Positions 51,740-63,311 of a stretch of DNA of 64,000 nucleotides are shown here, in pieces. The notes under the pieces are model-generated. The model was given only the letters and a program-made list of their open reading frames with translations. It did no database searches and was not told where the DNA came from. Source of the DNA: Rhea pennata. Its lineage: Eukaryota; Chordata; Aves; Rheiformes; Rheidae. Made by a program: the position numbers and the translations under genes. Every line of letters begins with the position of its first letter. Position 1 is the first letter of the stretch. Where the stretch lies: positions 48,483,053 to 48,547,052 of the forward strand of contig NC_084702.1 of assembly GCF_028389875.1 (NCBI RefSeq). The letters run 5' to 3'.

Positions 51740-52110
51740 GCAAGTGTTCCCCACCTATCCTTCAGGAAGTTCGCGACTGTAAGACTTGTAATTGGAATAA
51801 GACATAGACTCAAACAAGAAAGATAGAGTTACTTGCTGCATAGCAGCCACGGTTCTTTCAAGTGCTACTTTCTGTATGGATTCTACAACGTACTCAGAAT
51901 CATCTGATACTTGAGTTTTGAGTGTGTGTTGCCTTCCAGCAGCCACTTTCTTAAGAAACGTAATGTGATGTACTTGAGAAAGTATTAAAAGCCAGCATAT
52001 ATACCCCTGCTCAACTCAGTTGTGTTCAGCAACAAATGCTCATTAGGCGTGCGTGTGCTTTCAGGTTAGTTTCTAATGGACAAGAAGAGAAACAGATTAT
52101 ATGACAACAT
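51740..52110. mobile_element. Possible old interspersed element of unknown family
   Basis: The block contains CGGTTCTTTCAAGTGCTACT, ATGGATTCTACAACGTACTC, AAGCCAGCATATATACCCC and CTCAACTCAGTTGTG in order. This layout reminds me of an abundant repeat in turtles and crocodilians (a GGTTCTTCGAG-type stretch followed by a TATA-containing segment and a CTCAGTTCCTTC-type stretch). The minus strand has a protein-like 63-codon open frame (51,755-51,946) inside it. The resemblance is from memory and loose, with no defined ends or target duplication. Confidence 0.3.
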
Positions 52111-52950
52111 GAGGTTGGGCCCATAGTTGCCAGCCAGGAGTAAAGCTTTAGCCTGTCTTGCATTTCAATCTACTGCTCAGTTCACTGTGTCACAGCTCTT
52201 CTCACTTCACTGTTTTGGGAATACTGGAGAACACTGGAAGCTGGTTTGCTAGGGACTAAGTAAGGATTAATCACGTTGTGAGAACTCTAGTCAGTACTTC
52301 TGATGTCAGTGTTATTCAGTGTTCTCTGTCACACTAATATCTAACAAGCAAACATATTTCCAAATGTATATAGTTCTAGGTTGATAAAAATTTGAGAACA
52401 GGTGCATTGAAATCAGCTTGTGGAAATGATCAAGGTACATGTTGAGTTGCAAATACATGGCTTCATGGGTTCGATCGGTTCTACATCAATAAGCTAAAGC
52501 TCCAAAGTAATAAAGTATGTCATAAATATTTTTCTTTATACAAATACAGTATCCTTGTAAGAATTCCACAGTAAATCTGTAAGGTGATATTTGTTGATCT
52601 TCACGTAAGAAAATTCTGTTTCCAGTTCCAAGACTATCCAGGAATTTAAAGATATCTATTCTTCCACTGTCTTTTACAAAGATAGGATCCTTGGTGAGTT
52701 ACTCACTGTGATCTTGTGTTTATGAGTTTCTTACCTTTCCACCTCTACAGGAAACCAATTGAGGGTATAGTTAGATACATTAGAAAGCAGAATTCGCTTG
52801 GTTGCAATGCAGTATTTAATAACATTATTGGTTTTTTGACATAAAAGTAACTGATAACCTCAGAGATAATATGGGTAATGTGAACAGAAGTGAAATAGAT
52901 TATAAGGTGAGTGCAAGTTGGAAGTGAAGGTTGATGCATGTTTTTAATAC

Positions 52951-52977
52951 TTTTTTTTTTTATTTTTTTTTTTTTTT
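52951..52977 (+). repeat. Poly-T tract with one A
   Basis: 27 bases, all T but one A. Confidence 0.95.
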
Positions 52978-53239
52978 GACAGATCATATTCAGTAATGGA
53001 ATAGATCCTAACCCATACTGTGGTAATGTAATTTTGGGCTGATGTCCCACATTGAGGAATGTGTGCATTCTTGATTCTTCACTACAATCCATAATTTTAG
53101 GAATACTGTGTTGGGAAAAGAGCAGGAATAGCAGGACAAACCACTGTATTTGTTTCCCCTCAACCTAGCCAAAACTGGAGTATTTGGCTGACTATCAGAA
53201 GGAGCAGCAGTAATTTTTTCCGGCATCAGCGGAGGCATT

Positions 53240-53560
53240 CTACTGTTTAAAAAACAAAGCTTCTGTTTCATTAGCCCAAGAAAAGGCTTGGCCTCTGCCA
53301 TCATTTTGGGGATTAAAAATGAGGTTCTCATTACAAACTAAGTTGTTGTCTGCCTGTGCCTGCTGTTGCTCATGAATTGCTCCTGGTTCTGTCAGCAGCT
53401 CGCGGTGCCTCTGTGGCAGCTGCGTGCCCTCGGCTGGCTCCGTGTCCTGAGCGCAGGAGCACTCTGCAAGAGCAGCTTCCCAAGCTTGTGTCATGCACAG
53501 CTCAAGTACAGCAGAACCGGCTGCTGTTTATATTACGTTATTGTCTCAGAGCTCAACTAG
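53240..53560 (-). other. GC-rich intronic patch with an open minus-strand frame
   Basis: Base composition changes sharply from flanking AT-rich DNA. The minus strand is open for about 96 codons from 53,527 to a stop at 53,240; the segment from the ATG at 53,494 is Glu/Gln/Ala-rich (for example QRHRELLTEPGAIHEQQQ). Plus-strand frames overlap. No family is recognised. It could be a conserved non-coding element, an old repeat or a decayed retrocopy fragment. Confidence 0.25.
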
Positions 53561-53603
53561 ATTAGGGTCACCACATGAACATTGGCAAAAAGATAGTCCC
53601 AGC

Positions 53604-54026
53604 CTAACAAGCTTGTAGAAGAGACAGGTGGGAAAGGAAAAGTGTGGAGAACAAGATTTTAGGAAAAGTGTAGATGATAATACAACGACTTGTCACCTTG
53701 CTTCCTGCCAAACTCTGTAGTGATTTGTTGAGCTCCTCACAAGCCGTGTGCCAGTGAGTTCCTCCTGCCTCCCCTGTCTGCGGTAGGGCTTGAACCAGAA
53801 CGAAGCAGGAGTGCCCTTCAGCCTGTGCACCTCCATTTGTTTCTGAGACTAGAAGGATGGTGGTCGCCCACATTATTGACTGGCAATAGCGGTGGTGATG
53901 ATGATGATCACAGTATCCCCTGTATCTTTCTATCTTTTTACTCAACATAAGCAAGTCTGCACGGAACTCTCCAAGCAAGCAACTGTGGTATGAGTAAAAT
54001 AAATTACACACAAGCATGTTTCTCAT
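53604..54026 (-). other. Long minus-strand open frame, doubtful
   Basis: 140 codons open on the minus strand next to the GC-rich patch, containing a His run encoded by a GTGATGATGATGATCA-type repeat near 53,892-53,910. No domain or splice context was recognised, so I treat it as probably non-coding. Confidence 0.15.
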
Positions 54027-56437
54027 GCTCCTGATGTCTGTTATCTTTATCTATATGATTAAAATTGCCCATTTAATACTTTTATGAAATACTATACAAA
54101 AAAAATTCAAAAGCTGGAGGTTAGGAAGAACTTCCCAATCAGACAGGGTTATTACATCTTTGTTTAGAAGGAATTGTCATTACTTCCTTATCTTTGTTAC
54201 ATTCCAAACAATAAATAGTTATCAGTTAGGGGATATGAATTAGCTGGACATGCTCAGTATTGAGTAGTTGTAATGAAAAATTGACCTAAGAGCATGCTAA
54301 ACACAGCACCTCATTTTACAAGAACTTTTTTCCTCTGACAATATTTGTATTCAGTAGAAGATCAAACACAATATTTGATGTTTATATAAAATAAGAAATT
54401 GTCGTGGTTGTTCTTAATTGGTGTCGTGTTATACTAAAAGCTCATGATGCACTTTTTTGTGTAATAGGACTTTCTCTTGCTGATTGTACTCAGAAACATA
54501 TATTTCTTGCTCAAAGTATAAGTAAAATTCATTAAAACAGTGAATCATTTATAGGGTACAGAGCTCTATTATTAACTATTGTTTTCCTTTTGTCCTGATA
54601 CTTTTGCCCAAATAGCTTGATGGGAAGTACTATACTGATAAGTTGTCTTTTGGAGTCTTAATAATTAATGTAGCAAATGTTAGTAGGTGTGCATGCAGCA
54701 TGATTTGACTATACAAGTTCCTTAGTCGTGATTTCTTAGGAAGAAAGGATACTATATGCTTCTTGGACACCATCAACATAAATATTCGTGATTAACTAAC
54801 AGTATTCTTAAATACACCCATTTTAAAATGAATTACTATGGGCTATTAAGTTTATTTTATAAACCTTCTTAACCAATGATATTTCTTCTTTGTAGCTTGT
54901 TTAAAAACAAAGCAGGAAAAACACTCGAATCGGTGTTTCCAAATTTGATTTAATGAAAATGTTTTGAACGGTAACTTATTTAATTTTTAAGTTTCAGGTA
55001 TTCTCTATGAGAGTAAAATGAAAGAATTTTGTAGCACTCTTCCTTACCTCTTGATTGAAAGTTCTGCTGTTTGCAGTACCTAGAGTTTTTGTAGTTTGCT
55101 CTCCCTTTGAGTTTGCCTGCCAGCAGAACCTAAGGATATGTTTAGACAGGCTCAATCATGCTGTACAGAAAAATGAAACCTTTTCTTGAGAAACAATGAG
55201 GAAAAAAAAGTGTAGAAAAAGGTTCATCAATGTCCAAGGTGTTTTCTCAACCTTCAGCCTGATATCCCCAGAAGAGACAGTGCCCTCAGGGCAGTTTTTT
55301 CTTTTCTTAAGGGAAAGTTTTGTTCAGAGTGCTAGGTATCATAACCATAGACTAGAAAGCAGAAAGAAAGTTAGCCTACTCTCTTAGAAGCTAACTGCTG
55401 GCTTTTGTTAGTTACTTACAGCCAGTGAGAGTCCCAGGTATCCTCCTTAACTTTGTGATGAATTAATGACCCCTTTGCACTCTGGTTGGTAATTACTCCA
55501 CCTAGTAAAAAGAGTTGTAAGTTTAATAGGAAAAATATAAGAGTTTGCTATTTGTGTTTTCTGGGTATCAACTATTACTTGTACCAAGAAAAGTAAAAAA
55601 AGAACTGCTTCTTGCAGCCAGTGCCATGTCCTTTTTCATTCAGATTATGTAAATCCAGTTTGTCTTGACCCACAGCTGTTCTGGAGTATGATGGCAGAAC
55701 AGTTAAGACATCTTGCTGTGGAAAGAAGGTGTTAATTTGAGTTCTGCTCTGGATTTACATAAAATTAAACCTTCAGTCCATTTGTGAATATTTATCTGGT
55801 CATTTCTGCTGAGGAATCAAAGGTGGTAAAATGAGATGCTTGACACATCACTGCCTTTTTGTTTGTGACTACAAAAGCTGGTAGGCTTTAACTATGTTAA
55901 TCTGGTATGTCATTTGGGTTTGGGATAGATTTTTAACCTTTCAAAACCGCATAGTACTATACTCAAACTACGAATTTTTCATTAATGGTTGGAATCAAAC
56001 CTGCTATTGTTCAGTCTTCCAGATACCTTTTCGTAAGTCATCTCTAATATGAAATTTCAGATAGTAATCTAAAGTTTAAGTTCTTGAATTGAAATTTTAA
56101 AACATGCTTACGAGCCTTATTTATATTTGTTCCCCTGTTAAGCTTTTGGGAGGATTTAGTGTATTTGTTTTGCAACCTTCTCATCCTTTTGTTCCTTAGC
56201 TTAGCTTGGGGATAGTGGTCATGTTTTCTACTGATGTTGGATTGCTTCTAGCACAAGGTGCCTGACTGAAGCCTCTGCTTAGTACTGATACATATACATG
56301 TATATATTTAAATAGAATTGAGAATTTCAGTAAGATTTGCTACATAATTAAGCAGTTTCTGAAGCCACATACTTGTCGAGCTGTTTATAGAATAAGACAT
56401 GCTTTTTTTGGAAAGAAAAAAAAACAAAAACAAACAA

Positions 56438-56447
56438 CCCCCCCCCC
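56438..56447 (+). repeat. Poly-C tract (C10)
   Basis: Ten consecutive C after an A/CAAA-rich stretch. Confidence 0.9.
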
Positions 56448-59400
56448 AAATTAAACCAACAGGTGTCAGCAAAGACCACGTTAACAAAACATTTGATCAA
56501 ATCACATTAACAGTATGTACTGCATTTGTGACAATTCCGTGTTGTTTTTCATTTAATTCTCTCAAAAGATCTTGAGATCCTATTTATGATCAGTCAACTC
56601 AGAATCCAGAATATCACACTGATGTATTAGGATTGAATTGAATTGCTTTCAAAAGAAAAAGCAAGAAATCCCTTAGAGGTAGTGTCAATTCCATCTTAAT
56701 GAATTGTTCTCCCACACTATAATCCAAGTGAGGTCTTTTGTGGATTTTTAAAATGCCATTGATTTTTTTTTTCTTGCAATGAACAGAGCCTTTACAAAGT
56801 CCATTCAGCTTTTAGGATTTTTTTGTTCTGGTGTGGTGATGGTAGGGTTTTTCTTTGTTTGTTTGTCCCAGTTCTTAGGTAAGTCTGTGTCCAAGAGCAG
56901 TATGTCAAAAAGTTCCTTTGCCTCTCTCATAGTTACTTATTGGCAGGTTTGTCACTTAAGGGTCAAAATAAAGCTCATTCGACTAAGGCTATGGCAACCA
57001 CAGTAGCAAGCCTCGGGTCAGTCCCACCTCTTGAGATTTGCCGCAGGGCAGTCGGTTGGAATTCATTTTGCATTATTTCGCTAGGCATTATTGCCCTGAC
57101 ACTGCAAAGAGGAAAAACCTTGTGGGTATATTATAAAGGTAGCTTCCTTTTCATGCTTATTTTCTCTTTTTGCCCTTATAGTGATTATTATCAGTGAGGA
57201 GATAAAGCTTATAAAACAAAACAATCCGTTACTCATGATAATATTTCTACTAGTGGTTTAAAATTGCTCTTTTTTAGATCTAGTGATAAAACACCTGACC
57301 TGAGTACACTGCCTTGAAGTCCCTAGAATATTGCTAGTAGTGCTGAGGGGCCTAATCTCTTAGGGTGAATTAAAATTATTTGAAAATAGCATTCTTTCTA
57401 GACCCATGAATGGTCCGTTTTTGAGGAAGTTAGATTCTAAAAGATTCTTATGTCAGGGCTGAATTGATAGCTGGAAACACTTACGAGGGTTGAGAAAGCT
57501 GACAATGATTCTCTTGCTGTACTGTGCAGAGTCAGGTAGGAGAATGCACTACTTTGGAAAAAAAGAACACACAGGCAAATGACATTGATTTCGTTATATA
57601 AGTAGAATTGTCAGACAAACTGGTAATGTCAAGCAGTTACACCTTCTAAATGTAATGCACTCACAGGAATTGACAAGAGACTAATCCTAGAAGTTGAATT
57701 AGCTCTATGCATTCTCTAAAGAAAAAAAAAATACTTGCAGTTTTCTTCAACTCAGAGCATAGTAAATGATATCCAAATGAGTTGTTATAGTAGTAGAGAT
57801 GGTGAGACTTCAGTATTTTGAGCAAATCTTTGTCAACAGTATTTACAGTAGAGTTTTATTTCCTCTCTCTCTCCTTTTTTTAAAAAAGATTTTTGCCTGT
57901 ACTATAAGTTTGTATAAGAGATTAAATTTAGGTTAAAGTATGTTTAAGATTGATAGAGGAATGACAACTGCAGGAGGAACATGCTTAGCCTTGCTTATGA
58001 TATGACTTATGAGTAAATAGGAGGTCAAGCAAGAGGGGAAAGTGTCACAGCATATATGTTCAGTCTTGATTTTAGATTTAATACCTATCTGAGTCTAAAA
58101 AATCTGGCTACTGACAAAAAATTACAGACAAAATTATGGCCATTATATTCGCTTATTCTCTGTGCATATAGGCACTTTGAGAACTTTCTTAAAAAAAAAC
58201 AATGAAAACAGCAATATGATAAGGTATTTAAGGAATGTTGTTTCATGGATTGACATCTTTGGAGGCAGAAGCCTCCTATCCACTGAATAAGTGTATCATT
58301 GCCAATATAGCTCATCGCTGATGTAACGTAGCCTCTGTTAATTTTGAGCGGGTAGTTCAGTCTCCTTTCTTACTTAGCCCTTGGAGTAGCAAAAAATAGA
58401 ACAACAGTGGTAATTGTGGTGATAGGGCTCTGCTTGCAATTCGAATAGCTGTGAATGGAGAACATGACAAAGATGGATTAGTTTATCTTTGAGTCCCCTG
58501 TGTGGAAAACCTCAGATGCACCTGAGTCTGGCCCACAAGAAAAATTTATTTAACCAATAGTTTGCTCTGTGTTTCCTTCTTCGTTCCCCCAGAAATCTTT
58601 CAGAATTGCATAGGAACAGGCAGTGGTGTGAACAACTTGTTTTGACAGCTGGCTCTCTGATGCCCTCTTTCCAATGGTCTTGTAATCTGTCCTCTTCACG
58701 TGACTGGTTTTAATGTTGGATAGTCACATGTGCTTTATTCTTTCTCATGTGTTAACCATACACTAGCCATATGACAAGGTTGTTGGCATTTTGGTCATGA
58801 GGGATGTACACACTGGAGAAGAGTAGGACATGTGGCATTTGATTATCTTCAAGGGGTCTTTGTGGTTTGCCAAAGGGTTCCTCGCATCTGCCATGAATTC
58901 ATGAACAGTTGCTGAGTGGCAGTGATTTCCAGTGACTGATAGGTGCTGGTTTAGAAGGAAAAGGCCTCAAACCTCACAGGCTCGTACCTTTTCTTTAATA
59001 TATTTTTAGCAGCAGATTAACTTGGAAAACATTTTGCAAGTCTGGGAAAGTAGTTTATCTATTTCTTTTCTTCTCTGCAAGGGGTTTGCTGCCCCATTCT
59101 TCTACTTAGTGTAGTGATGGTAGAGTTAGCCATGGTTCGTTTTGAAAGTGGGAATATTCGCAAGGGAAAAGAGAATTCTGAGAACTTGGGTTGTAAAGCA
59201 CAGCAGGGAAGAGCTCGACTAGCAAGGCTCAGTGCACTTCATTGCATCCCAGCATGGGTTTTGATGTTGTATATACTGAAACAGCTCCCCTGGATTAGAA
59301 TGTAGGTGCTATAAAACAAGGCATTACGTTGTGATCTATTATCTGTATACCTGGCTATCTGTGTTATGGAGAAGTTCAGCAGTGGCTCAGCTACAGTTCT

Positions 59401-61321
59401 GTTTTTCCTCATTTGTGTAAATCAGATACTTGAAATTTTTTGTATGTGTTAAACCATTTCATTTCTTAGAAACTTAAAATTTGGTGTTTCTTATTTTAAA
59501 ATGAGTTATTTTGAAATTGTCTTCTTGCTTTGTAAGCATGCTTTTGCCTGCTGTTTTTCAGACTATTTAAAGCCCTCTGACACTTACTGTATCTATCTCT
59601 GCAGTGCAGAGTCTTGTTGTATTTGTCTCCGCTTATAGTCACACTTAGACTTCAGTATTTCAGGACCTTTGTAACTTTAAACGTATGAGTAGAAAGTTTC
59701 TCCGATCTTGCACTTTGAATACTAACTTTTAGGGAACTGAGAGTGTTGGACTAATCACTTTTTCGTGACTGGAAAGGAATTTCTCCATTGCTACAAGAAA
59801 AAGTGATGAAAGGTATGATTTCCGCCCCCCTTTCCCCCCTAGTTCTCACAGCAGGCATAAGAATATCTTGAAAGTGGTTAGTTCACATACTTGGTTCACT
59901 GTTTCAGTTCTATTTTCCTGATAGACTGCACTTGGAAGTGAATGAAGAGAAGGTATGTCATTAGAATCAGGTTGGAGTTCCCAGTGACTTATTCAGGAGG
60001 TAGAGAATTGTCTCTTTTCCTTCCTTCATCAGTCCATTTATTTCACGTGTTTTTGGTAGACCTTTACTTTTTCATTTACTTTCCCTTCTCAGACATGCAT
60101 GCTGCCTGCTCACAGGCAGCCTTATTTATTGCCTTGAATTACTTCAGCACACTGCGTACAATGTTGGCACACCTCACTAGTTGAAATCACCTTAGAAAAT
60201 GCAAGAATATCACAGGTTAATATAAACAGGCAAGTATAGGGCTGCCTTCTAGTGGGTGTCACAGCTTGCCATGAAAATGACCCATACTGGACAAATCATT
60301 GCTAGGTATTTCCAGATGAGTTAGTAACATTGGGCTGGAATGAACTGCCTGAGTCACTGAGTATCTGCAGTCAAAAGCAACCATATGGCAGATGTTTAGT
60401 CCAGAAGAGTTCATAGAGTGTAACCTCATATGCTTTCTCGTTCAAGAAGTCACAAGGCACTTACAGCAATTTTCAGATCTTAAGGATTAAGCACTAGAAT
60501 TTGCAAGCTAATAATGTTACCTAAAGAAGTTGTGGCTATTTAAATTACATTCCTTATGTCTGGGACATAGGCTTCTGATGGAAGGTCTAATTATCACTAT
60601 ATAAATAACATATTATACTTTTCCTCTCTTTTGAATACCTATAGAAAAGAAAGTTTTGCATTTTTTTTTGCACTTTCAAATTTTTATAAATTTCATATCA
60701 TGCACAAATATCTAAGAAGATCCCCAAAGTGATGTTAGATTTGCAGCATTTTCAGTACTCGCAGCCATGTTCCTTGGTAGGATAGATTTATATTAGATTT
60801 TTTCAGACACATGCTATGACAAATGCAGTTAACCTGGCCTTATTTTCAAATACGGGGAATATAAGATATCCCTGAACTTGTTGATCTATTGCAAAAAAAA
60901 CCCCATGGGAATCTTACGTAAACAGCAGCAGTTTACAGTGGTTTTTGTTCTTCTCTGTCTCAGCCTTGGAGACCATCCTAGTGCTGAGCTGCCTGAGAGT
61001 CATCACCCTTTCCCCTTTGCATCAGGGAATCCTACCTATTTTATTTTTCTTCCTGTTTTCTCTTATTAAAAGCATTCATTAGGTTAAGTCTTTGCTATAC
61101 TATAGAGTGCTCTGATTTAACAATCTCAGTTTTAAAGGCTGATATCATAAGTGCATAAAGACCTAGTTAGAATCAGAGCCCCATTGATCCAGGCTCTGGA
61201 AAAAAATGAGTAAAGATTTACTTCTGCTTGAAGTGGTCACAATGTAAATAGATAAGAGAGATTAGAAGTAGATGCACATAGGAATAAAAGGTAATTTTTT
61301 TTGCAAGTAGTCTGATAGGTA

Positions 61322-61344
61322 CATATGTATATATATATATATAT
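61322..61344 (+). repeat. (TA)n microsatellite
   Basis: ATATGTATATATATATAT-type run. Confidence 0.9.
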
Positions 61345-62599
61345 TCTTCATAGCCATTTTTTTATCTCTTCCAAGTGTTGTTTTAATATTTTTGGAGGTT
61401 GGTACTTGCCAGTATTTAAAGTGAAAAATCAGATCTCTGTGTTTGAGGCCATATTATCATTATACTCATTTCAATGTCTGTACAACATCAGCATCTGAGA
61501 CTGCAGGAACTTAACTGCTTTACTTGTTGGCATTATACTGAAGTTGATTTCGGTGAACCATAAAAACTTTGGCCCTGAAGGTAAAATTACACTGTATGCA
61601 TGTTCCTAACATACTGCTTTGGGGATAAACATGTCTTAAATCAACTGATCGCTTACAGCTAAATTCCCTCTCCAAATGTAGTTTCCCTGTAGATACTAAT
61701 GTTCAGTAAGACTGATTTTTTTTTTTTCTTAAACCATAAAGTTTTTTGACCATGATTCTATCAATAAACATATTTGAGCTGGGTAGCAAAAAATTCACAT
61801 ATTTCTATAATGATTTTTGTCTTTTGTGAAATGTGTGTGTGGGGAGGGCTTTTTTAATTAGCTTTCATCAGTACTTTTAATTTGTTCAGATATGTTCCAA
61901 ATGCTTGCATATTGTGTTTGCGCACATGTACATAATGAAAACTTTTGGACTTCATTGAAACTTTATTTGGTAATTGTGCATTTAGAAAATTAAAATTGAA
62001 GTTTATGGTACCCTGGTTCCTACTTGCTGGGTTCATAGTGTGCTGTTAAGATGCCACCACTTGAGAGCTTTGTTACAGCAACGTTTCTGTTGTGGCTTAA
62101 TATGCTGCAGGTTCAGCTGGCTGTAATTGTGGCCTCGAGGAGCTGGAGTAAAGAACACCAGCTGGGTTGTACCCAGATATTCTTAGATTAATATTTCGGG
62201 ACTTATATCTTGTCCTGTCTGGAATTCAAGAGTGCTTCCCCAAGCTTTAAAGGGAAGGCAGTCACTGTTTGAGTCTCTTAATGAGCCACTTTTTTTCCTT
62301 TTCAATTTGCCTTTTTTTTTTTTCCGTATTTCAGTGAAGCCACTGGAATCTAGGCAGTTACTTCTGAACCATTTTTACAACCCCATATGGACAAAGCACT
62401 TTAGTTTGTTTTACAACTTAATTCCCAAATTAATAATAGTTAGAAAGTTCTTCTGTTTGCATCTCCATTTTCTTAGACTATATAAAGGTTAAAAAAAAAT
62501 TTCCCTAGATATTAAACAGGCTTTTAAAGTGTGAACAACTTTGTGTTATGTCTGAGACAGCAACTACTTGGTTGTGACTAGGTTGATAGGTTGGTGGGG

Positions 62600-62622
62600 T
62601 TTTTTTTTGGGGGGGGGGGGGG
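62600..62622 (+). repeat. T9-G14 homopolymer pair
   Basis: Nine T directly followed by fourteen G. Confidence 0.9.
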
Positions 62623-62739
62623 AGGTTACTCTTTGAAAAAATCCCTAAAATTTCAATTTTATTTCTACATAGAGATGAGATTTAAACTCCCCTGTCCTGG
62701 GGGAGGCAGGCAGGGATTTTTTTTTTCTGTTTAGAGCAC

Positions 62740-62850
62740 CTTTGGCGCAGCCCTCCCCTGATCAGTGAGGAGAAGCGGCAAGGCAGCCTGTGCTTAGGGT
62801 GGCTAAAGATCTGCTCGCCGCGTAGCTCGTGAAGCGAACCTGCAGGGGAG
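62740..62850. other. Small CpG cluster in intron 4, 400 bp before coding exon D
   Basis: Seven CpGs in about 90 bases, five of them within 62,816-62,836 (TCGCCGCGTAGCTCGTGAAGCG), in an intron that otherwise has almost none. It may be a small regulatory element or a recent insertion escaping CpG decay. Confidence 0.4.
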
Positions 62851-63245
62851 AGGGTTTCAGGAGTCCTGCTTCTGGAAAAAAGTGCTTTCAAAACATTCCT
62901 TTGCAAAAAAAGAGCCTTTCTTGTTCCCCTGAGGATACATTAATTGGTTATAATCCGTAGTTTTGAGGCACATGATTATTCACCCAGCAGCAGGTGATGG
63001 ATTCACAGGTGCAGTTCCTGTTTCTTTGTAGTGGCAAGCAGCCTTTACTGAGGGACATTGCGGACCCTTCTGTATGAAGCTCTAAGTTCTATAATTAGTT
63101 GTATAGTGAAGAGTTAGATATATAGCAAAACATACACAAGTTTAGCCACTTGCCTGTAAGTCTTCTGACTAGATATGCCATTACTGTAAGCAGTCTAATT
63201 TCTGTTTGCTTTTCTGTTTTAACCTTTTTTTTTTTTTTCTTCCAG

Positions 63246-63311
63246 ATTATTACTAAATATGTTTATGGACTGCTGGAAAAGGAATGCCACTTGAAAAAAG
63301 TAACTCTCCCA
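63246..63311 (+). CDS. FAM172A: FAM172A coding exon D (last exon in window)
   Basis: 66 bases, 22 codons, phase 0 at both ends. Acceptor: long T tract then TTCTTCCAG ending at 63,245. Donor: CCA|GTAAGT at 63,311/63,312. The translation includes IITKYVYGLLEKE and HLKKVTLP, residues 104-125. It corresponds to the vertebrate segment that leads into the central Arb2 domain. Phase-0 boundaries mean this small exon could be skipped without shifting the frame. Downstream exons lie beyond the window. Confidence 0.94.

Larger units (their letters stand above)
40535..63245 (+). other. FAM172A: FAM172A intron 4
   Basis: 22.7 kb between coding exons C and D, mostly plain AT-rich DNA. Items worth marking are listed separately: a 19-nt palindrome at 40.8 kb, twin palindromes at 46.1 kb, a possible old interspersed element at 51.7-52.1 kb, a GC-rich patch at 53.3-53.6 kb and a CpG cluster at 62.8 kb. 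No CR1 was recognised here. Stretches 40,860-46,090, 46,125-51,740, 52,110-53,240 and 53,960-62,600 hold only short chance open frames and homopolymers. Confidence 0.85.

Noticed and set aside
40535..63245. Intronic POU5F2 retrogene, which lies inside FAM172A in mammals
   Set aside because: No POU or homeodomain-like translation is visible on either strand; the gene is a mammalian novelty.
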